64,000 nt of DNA from Cryptomeria japonica (taxonomy: Eukaryota > Streptophyta > Pinopsida > Cupressales > Cupressaceae). The translations under genes and the position numbers were made by a program. The stretch lies in contig NC_081412.1 in the NCBI RefSeq assembly GCF_030272615.1, positions 540,348,335-540,412,334 of the forward strand, written 5' to 3'. The notes under the pieces were generated by a model. It worked only from the letters and a program-made list of their open reading frames with translations. It had not been told where the DNA came from and ran no database searches. This document shows, one piece after another, positions 1 through 13,953 of the stretch; the first letter of the stretch is position 1, and each line of letters opens with the position of its first letter.

Positions 1-64
1 CATGGAACTTGAAATATCTCATGGTGGCCAAATAGAAACATATGACCAACTAGGTGCTCCTACA
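1..64 (-). repeat. 3' LTR end, partial (window edge)
   Basis: These bases repeat those at about 3815-3878 with a few substitutions and end in ...CTACA, against ...ATGCA in the other copy. On the minus strand this is the start of the 3' LTR. A purine-rich stretch on the minus strand (65-92, containing AGGGGGCG) lies just upstream and is a plausible polypurine tract. Confidence 0.55.
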
Positions 65-120
65 CCGTACACGCCCCCTAAAGGAAAACTCATGTCCCAT
101 GAGTGCCACCCTACTCCATG

Positions 121-945
121 CTACCATGGGAATCCTTGAATACCTGTAATAAAAGGATATAAACTAGAATACAAAACCATCTCAGATATAATGGGGTTAT
201 AAACCATTGACATCTTTGGTTCACACCTAGAGGTGTTAATTGGCACTTGCAATTGCACTCTTTCCATGTCATCTTCAGTCTTCCCACTATGGATTAGACC
301 CTTTGTACCTGAAACATTTAATGGTTTCCTATTTTCATTCTCCACAAATGGACATATTATTGTCCCAGCTGGCACACCATCCTCCAAACCTGTTGTCGTA
401 GTATGCTCAAACCTTGAGATGGCTACAACTTGGCTTGATTCCTTCTCAATCACCTTCACAAACTCCTTCCTTCCCAACATGATTACTCTTTCTGCCCTTT
501 TCTGATCTTTTGTAACCTCTTTCAATAGAAGTAGAGTAAAATAGTCTCCTTCCTGTTCAACCTGATAAGTGTTTCTCCACCCATCATACTTAGCACAATT
601 GTCATATTTCCACGACCTACCAAGAAGGAGATGACAACAATCCATAGGTAGAATTTCACAAAGCACCCTATCCTTATATGCACCAATTTGAAACTCCACA
701 AATGCTTGATCATTTATCATGATTGACTAATTATTTAACCAAGATACCCTATAAGGTGTGCAATTAGGGATTCTTTCCAAGTTCAGTTTGTCTACCATTT
801 CTTGAGACACTATGTTATTAGTGCTACCTGAATCTACCACTACCTTGCATACATTGCCTTTGCATTTACAAGTGGTCTTGAATAGGCTCCTTCTTTGGCT
901 GATGTCTTGCTCCTTAGGTGTCTTCAACAAATTTATTCTCACCAT
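121..945 (-). pseudogene. retropepsin and following region of gag-pro element
   Basis: The translation begins with a Lys/Cys-rich stretch, then shows the retroviral-type aspartic protease motif VVVDSGSTNNIV. About 65 residues later comes the second conserved protease segment, HLLLGRSWKYD. A TAG at 727-729 interrupts the frame between the two motifs, and the frame then reopens unchanged from 720 to 121. The last 100 residues, after the protease fold, match nothing I recognise and probably represent 3' non-coding sequence. There is no RT. The stop is compatible with a CAG to TAG change, the usual decay of methylated cytosines. Confidence 0.7.
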
Positions 946-1016
946 TAATGATTACGCTGATTTAGGATCAATATATCTAGTTGGAGAGTCGACACTCTCA
1001 CCCTCTTCTTCTTATA

Positions 1017-2181
1017 CTAGTTGCACTCTCTTTTCACTCCTCCTTTCTCCACCACTTGATGTGGATCCTTTCCTTTCAAGACACTTAAATGTTGGGACTC
1101 CAATTTCTTGGCAATTGTAGCATATACTTGTGAATGTGCTAGAACTTTTACCTCCTCCAAATATGCCCCTAGAACCTTTGATACCACCTCTTTGATTAGA
1201 AACTTGATCCTTGCCTTTGTTTCCATCTTTTTGGTCTTCATGGGACTATTTGAATATAGTGAAGGAACCTCTACCCCTTTGATTGTTCTGTCTTCCTCCC
1301 ATGGACTTATCTTGCTTCCTCTTCAACTTGTCCTCAACCTTGATTGCCAACTTATAACACTCCTCTATAGTCCTTGGTGTAATGAGACTCAACTCATCTT
1401 GGATGTTGTATCTCAGGCCATTGAGATACCTTACCACCATCTCCTCTTCATCTTCTTCATGCTTTTTCCTTATACTCAGTTTGTAGAACTCTTCAGTGTA
1501 GGCTTGCACATCTAGTTCCTTTTGCTTAAGGTTTTGTATCCTCTTAAAAAACTGAACACTATAATCACTAGGGAGGAATTTCCCTTTCAGTTTTGTCACC
1601 ATTATTTTCCAAGAAGTTATCTTGGTTTTCCCTCTCTTTCTCTTCTCAGTTTGTATAAATTCCTACCAAAGAAATGCATGTTCATTCAATTTTGACTTTA
1701 CTATCTTCACCTTTTGGTCCTCTTGTACATCCTCATAATCAAAATGCTTATCCATAGCCCCTATTCAATCCAATATCTCTTCTCCATCTAACTTCCCTCC
1801 ATACATGGGTAAGTCTACATCAGTCTTATGACTTTCACTCTTGATTGCCTTCAAAATCCTAGCCATCCTCTCTTCTTCAAGGTCCACTTGCTCCTATTGA
1901 TCTCCTTGGGATTCTCCTTCTTCCTCTTGGTCACTCACATCCCTTGTGACCTCATCCCTCCTTTGGTTGGATTCCAAGGCTTCTATTCTAGCAGTCATTC
2001 TTTCTTCAAATTCTCTCAACTCACGAGCATGCTTCTCTTTTAGTTCAATAACCTCTCTTGCAATGGCACTCTTTGAAGGCATCTTGTCTTCACACTTCTC
2101 TCGACCTTCAACTTCCACCTTCAAGGAATCTACTCCCTTTTCTCTAATTCCACTTTGATGCAAATCATCAAACACACACAA
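1017..2181 (-). pseudogene. gag of gag-pro element
   Basis: The order on the minus strand is as follows. An acidic coiled-coil-like N-terminus (2181-1894) is rich in Glu, Lys and Arg. A capsid-type stretch with at least two stops follows (about 1880-1603). Then comes a clear retrotransposon gag domain (1602-1246) with VQFFKRIQNLKQKELDVQAY and a downstream YLNGLRYNIQDEL, followed by a basic RNA-binding tail. A zinc-knuckle trace, CYNCQEIG...FKC (about 1145-1105), has lost the expected histidine. The protein would package element RNA. Multiple stops and a frame change near 1245 make it a pseudogene. Confidence 0.65.
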
Positions 2182-3878
2182 AATAGGGGAGATCTTTCAC
2201 CCAACTCGCCTATTCAAATAGGTGATTACTCTTCACAAAACTACAAAAGCCTCACAAGTTTACTAGGTACTCATATGGCTTCAACACCCCAAAAGTGAAC
2301 TCATATGGTTCACAAGTTTACTAGGTTCATTTAACTTTCTCAAGGTTATTTTTGGAACTATCCCACAACTAGACCACACCAAACCCTCAAACACCTACTC
2401 ACACAAGCCTATCTCTAACTAAGTCTCCAACTTATCTATAAGCACAACTCACAATGCTAATTAGATATGCACCAACCCAAGGGAATTAAATATAACTCTA
2501 TGGAGACTCCTCTTCATGGAAAAACCATTATTCTTCACCCTTCTAACACCCCAAAGGTCACAAAGAAAAGCTATTGTAGCAACACTGTCTCATTGTGACA
2601 GTCACAAGCGATTATGATTGTCATAATAATCTGAGTCATTCCCTCCTTCTAGGGATTCCTAATACCTTCAGAGTTCACTAAGGAATACCACACACATTTT
2701 CCAAGTTTCATCCATTCACCCAACCCATCCATTGCATCATATTCTCAAAATCTCAGTCAGTCCACTAGTTTATTAGGACAACAACATACCCAATTTTAGG
2801 ACAGTCATAAAAATGGTGGTTATTTTGACCAATAAAGGGCCACAAACACTTGATTAGGGTCTAAAATAACCTATCACACATATGCAAGCCTTTAACCAAC
2901 CTTTGGGATCCCAATATTGCACTTATATCAACCCACACATCACCAACTTGCTACCATTTTTCAGTTTGAGACACAAAAATCAGATTTTGTGTCACTCTTA
3001 GCACATGCCAAATTGTGCATGGAACCATGAGTCAAAAGGAAAGATAAAATATACAATTAAAATGGTCATTCCATCCATTTTTTATGTTTTTTTGATGATG
3101 GGATGACCAAACATTACATTATTTTATGTCATTGGTTACCCTAGCAAGGGTTTGTGACTGTTTTCACCAAAACTTTAATAACTCGCTCAAAACAAAGTGA
3201 AAATGAATGAAACCAAAAGGGAATTACAAAGGATTCATCCCTCTAACATTTTAAATAGGTTTTAAAATAAAATTAACACCTTCCTCAATGAAAAATGCAA
3301 TAGAACATACTATTACACCTAAAAACTGTGAAAATGCAGGGTAAAACTCCAAAATTTATTGATTGTACTTCATTACATCATCCAACCGACCCTTTGGTCA
3401 ATAAAATAGAGGTATATATATATTTTACCTTTCCTCCAATTTTCATAGCTAAATTTTTAAAGTTAACTACCATTAAACCATATTTCATACACTTTTTGTA
3501 ACAATAATGCATTGATAGCTTTTAGTCAATAATGACAACTTTGATAAAAAAAATAGTCATAGACAAAAACTAAGATCTCCATGACTCTATACCATTAAAA
3601 ATAGGATCAAGGAGGTCCAATAGATCCTCTTACATGATCAAACCCTCCACTTGACACCTTGGTACCTATTTACCCAATATTAACAATTTTGACAATTTCT
3701 TGTCAACATTGGGACAATCATAACTACAAATTAAACTCAAACATCACATAATGGTATTAGGGACCTTATTACATAAATAATGGTCTTTCAAGACCTTATT
3801 CCATCTAAATATGTCATGGAACTTGAAATTTCTCAGGGTGGCCAAATAGAAACACATGACCAACTAGGTGCTCATGCA
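2182..3878 (-). repeat. 5' leader and 5' LTR of gag-pro element
   Basis: This non-coding, AT-rich stretch lies between the gag start and the right LTR end at 3878. Only the outer LTR end is secure, from its match to 1-64. I could not place the primer binding site or the inner LTR boundary. A 13-bp dyad, TGTGACAGTCACA, lies near 2596. No gene is seen. Confidence 0.4.
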
Positions 3879-6800
3879 CTAGTTTAGATGCCAATTTTGA
3901 CTTCTCTTTAGGATGCAATGCTTCTATGAACAACTTAGGAATCTACATGGTTTTAAATTTAAATTTTTTCTTGATGGGCCTTTGTGGAATTTTGGATATT
4001 TACTTTTTCTTTTGGATCAATTTTTTGTTTTGTTTTTACATATCTTTTAGATGGGACACGTTGATCTTTGGATGTACGTGGATTTTTGGACTTATGATTT
4101 TTAAGCTTGGCACCCAAAATGCTTCCAATATCACTAGGATTCAGGAGTGGATAGGAATGATATGGAGGTCTTTTGTATGTGTTCATGTAGATGGATGATT
4201 GGAATATTCTCATGTATGCCTTTGTTGATCTTGATTTATAGTAGGGTAAATGGATTATGAGGTAGGGGTGATATGGATTTTGGATGGAGGGATATAAGGA
4301 CCTGAGATGGATGAAAGGGGTGAAGGATTTGGTTTTTGGATATAAGGACCCAAAATAAATCTAGAGGATGGGGAATGTGTATGTTTGGGTTTAGATGGAG
4401 GGAAGTGAGATTTATTAGGGATACCAACATCTTGAGAGTGAGCTATGTATTTGAGGCCATGATAATTATAATTTTTTTAATATGAAGGGGTTCTCATATA
4501 CCTTGTTCATGGATGTCTAACCCTTTTCCTCGACAATGCATTCTTTGACAAATATTTTTACTAATTGGATACTTGTTTCTTTTAAAAAATAGATGCAAGT
4601 CCATTTCGAGGAGGATATGGTATGAAAGGAATGATAAGCTCATGAAGTACACCAAATATGATGAAAGTGGATGAATCCAATTGATAAGTAAGGGGTTCAT
4701 AAATTGCTAGGATAGTGGTGACATGAACTTGAGTTGGATTAGGATCATGAGGGGGATTAGGGAAAATGATGGGATCTTGAGGTGGATATGGAGGATTATG
4801 CCATGGGGATGAATGGATAATTTGATCTTGACTTGGAAGAGGATCATTGAATAGCATGGAAATCATGCCTTGCTCTTGATTTTGAATAAGATCATTGGAA
4901 GGGATATCATGATCTTGCTTAGTATTCTCTTAAGATGGAAGGGGATCATCTTGGATGGAATGAAAAGGGATGATGGGATCATCATGGATTCTAGAGAGAT
5001 GGGATCTTGGTCAAAAATTAAATGGGATAAGAGATTTTTGGTATCTTGATCTTGATTTATTTTAGGACAGGGATAAGAGTTTGGATGTATATGGAGGATT
5101 TTTTTAAGGATTCAATACTTTGCAATTATAGGAATGGATTTTGAATAAGACTCTCTAGAGTGGGTTTTATTGGCAATGGTGTGTATGGTGGCACTAGATC
5201 TAGAATTTTTGAGTCATGCAAGGAATTTGTATAAATAAATGGATTGGCTTGGATTTCTATTATAAATAGCCCTTGGGGGTAAAATTGAAATATGTCATCA
5301 TTGGATGTATTGTTTGATGGAGATGGTGTGGATTGTTTTATGAAGCTTTAGGGGATGAATAAATGATGAGAGATATGGAGGATACTTGTGGACCAATTTC
5401 TTCGTGATAGCCTATTATGGAATCACATGAGGTAGACATGTTATTGGTGTGATTGTTTTGGGATGAGTCATTGCTAGACATAGGTAGATGATTTTGATCA
5501 TGCTTAGAAAAAAAGTATCTTGACATATGCCTAATCTCTCATTAGGTGAATTATTGGGATGAGCTTTGATGGCAATGTCACCTTGATCAATAAGGTCTTG
5601 AATTATGTTCTTAAGTCTAAAGCATCCAAAGGTTTTGTGTCCTTTTGTTCTATGATACTCACAAAAATAATTATCATTCCACCATAAGGGTTTGACTTGA
5701 GGTTCGAAGTGAACAATTTCACGCAATGTGATGATGTTTGATTAGACAATTTTTCTTAAACTATTCGATTGGTTCTCCAAGATTAGCGTATTTTTGTCCT
5801 TGTGTCTAGTAAATGTTTTCTAGAAGGTTTATTGTGACATGATTTTGAGGAATGTATGACTGGTTGTGAATATTTGTCATGAGGATGGATGTAATGACAT
5901 GGCTGGGTGATGTGGTTTTTTGGTAGAAGATAATTGTGAATTTCAAGCTTTGTGGTGGTCATTAGGTTGATACACATGGATGTGTGAAGGTTGTAAGATT
6001 TTAGGACATGTGTAAGTTAGATTGGTATGAATGATAGGCTGATTATAGTCGCATGATCTCATAAGAGAGAGGAGGTTTTTATGGTATTATTTCTCTTTTT
6101 ATTAGAGATATAAACACTTTGACCTCTCTAATCATTTTTTTAAGTCAGTCTATGATGTTTGTTTGTAGATTTTGGACTAGGATCAAATATGTTGTAGACA
6201 AAGATGATGATATATGGGATGTGTACTTGATACTTGATACTTGGTTTTGATTGATTATTTTGATTATTTTTCTAGCAAGAAGACACTCAATAAGAAAAGA
6301 ATACACAACGGTTGATTGATATATCCAAAGTAATAAGGTCAATGGTGTCACTAATATTGCACAATTAAAGACAATCACAAGCATTTATAGCCTAATTATT
6401 CAAGTGGGTGTGTTTATTATAGTGCAGGGCTGAGCAATAAAATGCCATGTAAGATTATGCATGCACACTCCACTCTCAAGAGTGGATTGCTAGAGGTCCA
6501 GTGACACAAGGGATCACCTTTTCTCTTACCTCAAATGTTTGAGAACCTTTTTTCCAAGGTATTTATACCATACTTAAGATGATGCATGTTGAGTAACTTC
6601 AAGCATGATACTAGACCTTACACCACACTATGGAAATGGTTGATGGTTCTTAAGGTTCTAAAAATAATGGTTGTAGCAAGGGATACACTCTAAACACCAA
6701 TCCATCTACAAGCATGATATCTGAGTGCAAGAAAAGGCCTCTTCACCTTGTGTCGTGAATTACAAAGGTCCCCAAGGATTTTGTCATGTCCCTTTTTCTA

Positions 6801-9169
6801 AAAATAATACTTACTAAAAATAGTAAGTTCCCACTTTCTTGAAATAGGAAGTCAATTATGAAAAGATACATTGAGAGAAAATATTTATTTATTTATATTG
6901 TCCAAGCTCATTTTACATCCTTTAGACGGATAAATATTAAATTTATTTGTATTTTGGTAGAGCCAACTCAAGAGGCATTGATGATTATGACATATTTTAT
7001 GATAGGTTGTCATAGCGGATGATGCTTATTAATTTGGGTTTGGAAACTTGCTTGGGCTACATAACTTTTATGATAGGTTGTCATAGTGGACGATTGATCA
7101 TTTTTGGAGGGAAATTAGTGGAAATAATATTATTTTATTTATTTTTCCAAGAGGGGGTCTTTTGGATTTCCTCCTCTATATATTTGGAGGTAATTTCACA
7201 TTTTGGGTATTCTTGCTCACATATTTTGATAGAGCTTTGGCTTATTTCTTCAGTGGCTGATAAACCAATGGAGAAGGAGACTCTTTTAATCAGATTCTCA
7301 TGGTTTGTAGGTGATATAAGGTCAAGAGGACAAGGGTTGTTTGAAGTAATCTCATCTAGAGCTTACCATTTTGCTTAAGGATTTGGTAGTTACATCAGTT
7401 TCAAAGTTTGGCTTGCTAGCAAGGGTTTGAAGTGACAATTTGGGGTTTGAATGCTCTATATGTTATAGATGTTTATGGACTATTTGTTAACGTGGTTTTT
7501 CTAGAATTTTTATTTTATTTTATGTTATTTTATCATAATAAACCTTGGTTTGGAGTTTGGAGTGTTTCTCTGGCAAGTTGGGTTGAGTTTCTATGCATTT
7601 TGCAAGGGTATTAGTGAGTAGTTTGTTGGGTTTTGTAATAAGATTATATTTCAGATTTTGGTTGTGTTTGATAACAACATAGGGGCTGTCCATCTCTGTT
7701 ATTTTATGTCCCAAATTGATATATTGTAGAGAATTTATAAGCTGGGTGAAGTTTCTTGTTGGTTGGTAGTGTTTGTTGGAGCTACATTTTTTATTTTAAT
7801 TTAATAATATTTGTTTTAAAAGTGGTTTTCTATATAAATCGGTTCATGACAGTCATTAAAAACCTCTATTATTGTAGTAAATATTATTATTTGAGATTAA
7901 AGTGAGTTTCATGTGTTTTTACCCATTTTTGGGATGAGTTCTTAAGTAAAATTCTTGATAGTTTGGAGTGTAGTTTCAATTTTTGGCAAAGTTGAATCAA
8001 AAGGGTTTTAAAAAATGTTAAATCTGATTTATATTTCTCAAGAGTTATTACAGTGGTTCCAAACATGTGATTGAATTGAGGTACAACTTTCATTCTCTCT
8101 CTTTTATATAGCCCACTAGAAAATATGCTTGAGGTCAAAGAAAAGGGTAATGAAATCCCAAAGAAAGCTTCTCTATTGAAAAAGAAAAGAAGAATGTTGA
8201 TGTTTTTCTTGCACCCAAGATCACATGAGCATGTGAGGGAGAGGATACACACACAACGCCCTTGGGATAACATAAAGTGTGCAAGTGCACACGACATACC
8301 AATAAAATCTCTTTCCCTTAGAAAAATGAAGTGTTAGCTAACTAAAAATTAAAGACACATATATCCTGCAAGAAATATGTCAGTAGTCTCAAGATCTAGG
8401 TATTCTCCCAACGATTGCGAAGTAGCTACATAACTTTTGTTAGTGACCAAAAACATAGATCAATCGTCAGTTGTAAAAATTAAATGTAACAAAATAGAAT
8501 AAATAAAAAATAATAATTCGTTATTTTAAAAGAAAAACTATGCCAAAAATAAGAAAACCACTTTTTTGAACTCAAAACCATATTTTTTTACACAAAACCA
8601 CTAACAAAAATCGTATGTATTCCTTTAGAGTGAACAACTACAAATACAATATTAAAACAATGATAACATTCTCAAATCTTAATTATATTTAAAAATGTAA
8701 AATAATCTTGCAAGCTAAGAGTGATATTGTAAAACCCATAAAATCATTTTATAAATTGTGTATAGAATTTTGTATTGATGAAAGATTAGTAGAGATTTTA
8801 AATGAGCAAAAGAAATATTAAAATTGTGATAAAATTCTCAAATCTTAATGAAATTTAAAACCATAAAGTGTTTTGGATAGCTCAATCTCAGTTCTGTAAA
8901 ACTCTGAAATAGTTTTATAAAATAATTTATAGAAAATTTGTTATTCATTAAATAACAATACGATTTTAAGTGAAAAATCATAAGAAAACCTACAAAGTAC
9001 AGTACCAAAATAGATCAAATGTAACAAATTATAATATAAATATGTTGAAGTGCTTAAATGTGTCATGGAAATCATCAAATGTGTCCTTCTGACATGTTGC
9101 TTGTTGAAATAGGAAATCTCATAAAAATGTTAAATTTCAAGAACGTGGGTCCCACCAAGTATGCCAAAA
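3879..9169 (-). mobile_element. degenerate Tat-like Ty3/gypsy relic
   Basis: A gag fragment in the middle (see 4236-5990) is clearly related to the pol-frame start of the young element at 18720-34191. To its right lies 3 kb of non-coding DNA where more gag and a leader would be expected, then an LTR-like start at 9170. The order (protease side left, gag middle, leader and LTR right) fits one minus-strand element. Most of the sequence is too decayed to translate, and the left boundary is unknown. A short direct repeat containing 'atgataggttgtcatag' occurs near 6999 and 7069. Confidence 0.45.
4236..5990 (-). pseudogene. Tat-lineage gag zinc-knuckle and linker relic
   Basis: On the minus strand, about 5800-5770 reads LGEPIE. 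5726-5560 then reads FEPQVKPLWW, CEYHRTKGHKTFGC and IIQDLIDQGDIAI. These align with LGEPIE, YEPQVKPAWW, CEFHQGRGHKTSNC and LIQDLIDRGEIEI of the young Tat element (28630-28420). The CX2HX4HX4C knuckle is preserved. Further on, 4866-4580 gives DPLPSQDQ followed by a Pro-rich repeat, matching NPLPSQDQ of the intact copy. Stops and frameshifts separate the pieces. This relic shows that the family has been in this genome for a long time. Confidence 0.65.
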
Positions 9170-10090
9170 TGTAGAGACGAGAATTAAACTGGTGCAAATC
9201 AATAACAAGTCAACCACAAAACCCTAGAAAACACACAAGATTCTAATCTCCATAATGAAGTATGCAAGATGAACACAAAAATATAAAATGAATTACAAAC
9301 AAGCAACAATACCTTCATGTATCCACCTTGGTTACCTCCATCATGCTTTGAAGCTTTCAATGAATGCATATAATGATGCTCTCAGAATTACATTGCAACA
9401 CTATTTTTGCAATGTGATTGCACGGAAGCTCAAAGGTTGTGTTCCCTGAATGATGATGAATGATCGATAAGATCACTAACCTGATAACGTTAATGCTTGA
9501 TAATAATTAATTAGTTAGTGTTTGTTTGATGAAAGATGATTGATTTATACTTTGCTCTTGAATCAATCAATGGTGGAGATCTGATGAGATGGATTGAAAA
9601 TCAATGGATGAGAATTAATGAGAAGAATTGATTAAGATAATTACAAAGTTATGGAGTTGAAGTTGATTAATCAAAAAACTTAGAGCAACATTTAATAGAA
9701 GAAAATGAAGATATAAAAGTATTAAATAAATAAGAATTATTCAATTGTGTGCATGAGGGGATAAAATAAATAAAGTACAGATTTTATTTATTTTTAAAAG
9801 AACTTTATTTAGAAAAAGAACAATTAAATAAATTTAAGAATTCATTTCATTATAGAAGACATAATTAGCTAATTAAATAATGAGGAGAGTGAAAAAAGAA
9901 TAAATTAAAAGAATAATAAATATTATTCAATTATTGTGCAAGAAAAATGTAATTCAATACTAAAAATTATCTAATTAATATTAGAATAAATTAGTATAAT
10001 TAAATAATATTTTATGCATTGTGAGATCTTATATAATAAGCACTTGCATTTTGGAGTCATGTATTGTTGCTTGGAGTGTCATTATGTTGA
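9170..10090 (-). repeat. candidate decayed LTR
   Basis: On the minus strand a possible LTR end ...CA at 9170 is followed by TTTTGGCATACTTGGTGGGA, which has the look of a primer-site region. To the right, the sequence becomes very rich in TTTATTT and AATTAAATAAA blocks, as in the LTRs of the young Tat element and the solo LTR at 53978. The right end is not resolved and no second copy was found. Confidence 0.3.
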
Positions 10091-13000
10091 TGAATAACTA
10101 GAATTTTGGAGGAGTGTGAAAACTCCTATAGAGTATTTTTCTCAATGACATTGTATTATAATTGTTATTTGTTTCTAGATAATACAATTGAGCTCAAAGT
10201 TTTGGAGTGTGATTTTTTCCTTGAAAGGGTTTTCCCACATAAATCATGGTGTTATAGTTTGCATTATTTATCAATTTTAATGTGTTCTTGGAATGTGCAT
10301 CTTTCTGCATTTGTAATAATTTAAGAGTTTTAAGAAATTTTTGCAACCCTCTCCTGCTCAATTTGGTGTAGGATGTCTTTTTTGTGCACTTGGCTTCCTT
10401 TCAGTTATAGGGAATTCTAGCATATTATTTGTCATTATGTCTAGGATATCTTGGTTACACATTTTAGTGGGAGGTTTTAATAGTGATATATTTTGGTGAT
10501 GGTTGTATCTTCTCGTCTTGGAGATTTTGATTCCAATTTCTTCTTTTGAGTTGTTGGGATTGTAGTTGAGGGTTTGTGGATCATAGGTGATCCTCATTTA
10601 AGAGATGGTTGTCATGGTACTTGGAGAGATCAATATCATGATCCAATGAGAGATTTGGTAGTGATGTTGAATCATAATTTGATATTGGATGATCTTTTTA
10701 TAGTGGTTATTGGTGTCATGGAGGAGTTGAGCCATGTTTTCTATAGTGAGAGTTCATTGACATCTTGGGTTCTATTGAAAGAAGATTGTTATATTGATGT
10801 GATTGGACATGTTAACATCTTACTTAGCCATGTAGGACTCTTGTAGTCTTTAGCTGAGGTATTAGGTTCATGTCTTGTTAGTTTGATAGGTAATCCTTAA
10901 CTAATAGGATGGTTTGGTATTGTGTCTTGGTTTACTCTTGATCATTGATTAGATTGTGTAATGTAGGGAAAATGGGGTTCGTTGGTCTAAATATACAAAT
11001 TAGGAATCGAACCTAATAACATCAATTGCATTGAAGAACAAACAATAGGCCCAACTACAAACCCTTGGGAGAGCTAGGCACTTGATGGATTGTTCTTTTT
11101 TGTGTTTGATTAATTGAAAGTTGAATATGCAACAACGAGGCTCAATAGTGAAAATTTGACAATAAGCAACATAAATAGGCAAATGTAGATCTAGAAATGA
11201 ACTAAGATGTACATAACTAAAAAGGGGATGTAGAGAGGAACCTATCACATAAATTTAAGTTGTAACTGGGTGGACATTGTGGCTAGGCACCCTAGTCTTG
11301 ATAGGTGCCTAAGTGCATAATAAGAGTCCAATTGAACTCAAGAGATCCCAAATTATACTATGGTCAACTTCTAGGTCAAAACACCTAGACTATGGTGCTA
11401 GGTTCCCTAGTCCTCTTTTTAGATACAAATTTTCTTGGTTGCTTCTGTCACTATCTACATCGTGTTCTTGTATCCTCAATTTGGACATGCAACCTATTTT
11501 TGAGCTTGGAAATGCACAAAAAGAGAGGAAAATGGCATTGCACTATATAGGGGCTTACCTCGGTCAAACCCTAAGTTAGAATCAACCCTACAACAATGAT
11601 TGTTAGGAAACAAATAGAAAATTTGAAGTAAAATACTGAATTGAAACAATATTACCTCGAGATTAATGATATTGATGATGCAATGCTCTTAGGATAATTT
11701 CTCCATGTGTTGATGCAATAAAATGATAAATAATAACAAAATCCATCATAAAAACATAATTAAAGATGCCTTGTTGTATCTTACTACTCCTTAAACTCAG
11801 ATCTACTCTTGAAGAATAATAATTTCTCTTGAATTAGAATGATAGCTTATGAAGAGATGGTGAATGAATTAGGAGTGATGTCTTACATAAGGCTCTCAAG
11901 GTATTTTCACTTTTTGGGCATCTGAAAATGGTCATATCCCAACTTCAAGGATATATATAGAAATGCCAAGGCCAACACATTACCCAATTGAAATTTCAGT
12001 TGAAAAGAGTCATATGTGCGACAATTTCTATTGTCCAAACAAAGTAGGCTCATTTTTTAAGGGAAGAAAGGTAATATAGCCCTGATATTGGATTTGTAAT
12101 TTATATGAGGATTGACAACATTTAAGTGGGGGAAAAAGTGCATTAAAATTTGAAAATGAGATATGACCCATATATATTTAAAATGATATAAGATAAAGGG
12201 CACACTTAAAAATAAGGGCCCAAATAGAAATTTGTTGACGCTTCAAAGTAGAATAGGGTTCATATTCTTGAATTGAGGATTAATTCAAGGCAAGAGTAGG
12301 TCCCAAAATGCTTAGAGGAATGGGAAAATTAAAATAAGTGCTGGAATAGTGTGAAATTGCACTCATAATTAAAGGAGTACAATTTATGACACTATAGAGT
12401 GTGGACATGATATAGGTTCTCTTAGGAGAAGATATGTTTATTGAAGAGTATGATCTTCTTTTGAGGAGATGTGAGATCATGATGTCATGATGTGTTATTT
12501 ATTTTACAGGGGCTTTGACAATGATCTTGTCAATTTTGTTAGTATTGAGTACATTACTCAATTACTTGGGTGATTCATAAGAATGTTGTGTTGGATTTGG
12601 AGCATAGCATGGATTGATTAATTGTAGGTTCTCATGGATACATGGATATTTTGGTAAATTTTTTGTTGAGATAGTTATTCTTTGGATGTTTTAGTAGAAA
12701 AAATTGAGGAGCCTTCTTTTAAATATGGACTTGAGTTTGTGATGGAACTTTAGAGGAGATTGTTCTTGAAGATAGTCGATGTGGTTTGTCGTATCCTAGA
12801 AAAGCAATATCATTCCCCACTCTTGGTATACTTGGTAGATAGTCATCTAAGAGGTATTGCCCATCCTTATTTTTTAGATGAATTGTGTTTTATGCTTTGT
12901 CTTCTCATGGATATGAATCTTGAGATATGGTTATTTATTTTTGGAGGCTTCATCTAAGAGATGTTTGGTATGTTTATCTCCTTGTGTATGTGTATTCCTT

Positions 13001-13953
13001 CATTTATTAGGAGTTTTAGGAGACATTATTGGGCTTATTATTAGTTGTGCGAATGGATTTGAGTTTAACCTTCCTTTTTTAGAGAGGCTCACATCCATGT
13101 TGGTTATGTGAGATACACATATTTTGTTTGATCTTGGATCTTGTTGAGGCTTTGCATTTGAGGTTGTGAAAGGGATATTACTAGACATAGCTAGAGCATT
13201 TAGAAGTGTGTGGGAGGACATGTTACATTCTATAATTTGTAGGTTGTCTCTTTGATCATGTTCTTCTTCGTGGATGTTTGTATTCATGTGATATTGGATT
13301 TGAGTCTTGCATGGAGCTATGGTGATCGCTATGTTTGTGTTCATGTGTTGTTTATTTTTCTTTGGTGACAAAATGGAGGTTCCTTGGCCTCTTTATTTTG
13401 TTGAGTGTGGAGAACTTGGGAGAGATATGTAGACTAATGGTGATAGTTGTATTGCAATAATATTTGCAATTTTGGAATCTTTATGGATATTCCTTGGTAC
13501 TACATGGTGTTGATTACTCCTTATATGTGATGTTATTGGTAAACTTGGTATGCCTTGATCATTTTAGGTTCAACATTACCCATGAAATAAGAGTTCATAG
13601 ATGTGTATGCTCATCATTAATACATTTGACACATGCAACTTGTAATTGCAATTATTGGTTGATATGTTATTGGCATGTGATCAATAATTATGTTTGGATA
13701 CATTTGAGGTATGGATGATTGGATGAATAAACATTTGTTGTAGTTTCTATTTCTAGTCATGTGGATTTTCTTCATTTGGCAGTAGCTTGGATCTTTTTTT
13801 ATCACTTGGATTTTATGATTATGTTTTTGGATTGGAGCATTTCCACCTTGTCTTGGTCCTTTCTTCCATAGGTGGCATATTCAATGATGAAAACATTTCT
13901 TACTATATATGGTGGACAAATTTGATGTTATTGTACATGTGTCTATTAGATAT
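10091..13953. other. no recognisable gene; old repeat-like DNA
   Basis: Only short frames with low-complexity translations are present. The composition (runs of 'ttggatgatt', 'gaggag', long T-rich blocks) resembles the decayed retroelement sequence to its left. A stretch around 11280-11580 has many near-repeated 'ctaggtg' words. I see no conserved protein motif, RNA gene or clear LTR pair. Confidence 0.5.

Larger units (their letters stand above)
1..3878 (-). mobile_element. Ty3/gypsy-like gag-protease element without RT
   Basis: A minus-strand element whose left LTR runs off the window. Bases 1-64 and about 3815-3878 carry the same sequence end (a shared stretch around 'accaactaggtgctc'), so the right ends of two LTRs are visible. 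Read on the minus strand both LTRs start TG(T/C)A(G/T)GAGCACC. Between them, on the minus strand, are gag (about 2181-1017) and a retropepsin (945 to about 600). No RT, RNase H or integrase is seen, and the coding trace ends about 60 bp before the 3' LTR. The element therefore resembles the non-autonomous terminal-repeat-gag class, or an internal deletion derivative. Several stop codons show it is not functional. The LTR left boundary and the primer site were not resolved. Confidence 0.6.

Noticed and set aside
1108-1515. A 135-codon plus-strand frame
   Set aside because: It is the antisense shadow of the gag domain on the minus strand.
2590-2610. TGTGACAGTCACA dyad near the gag-pro leader
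   Set aside because: A single short dyad in an AT-rich, poorly bounded region; too weak to support a site.
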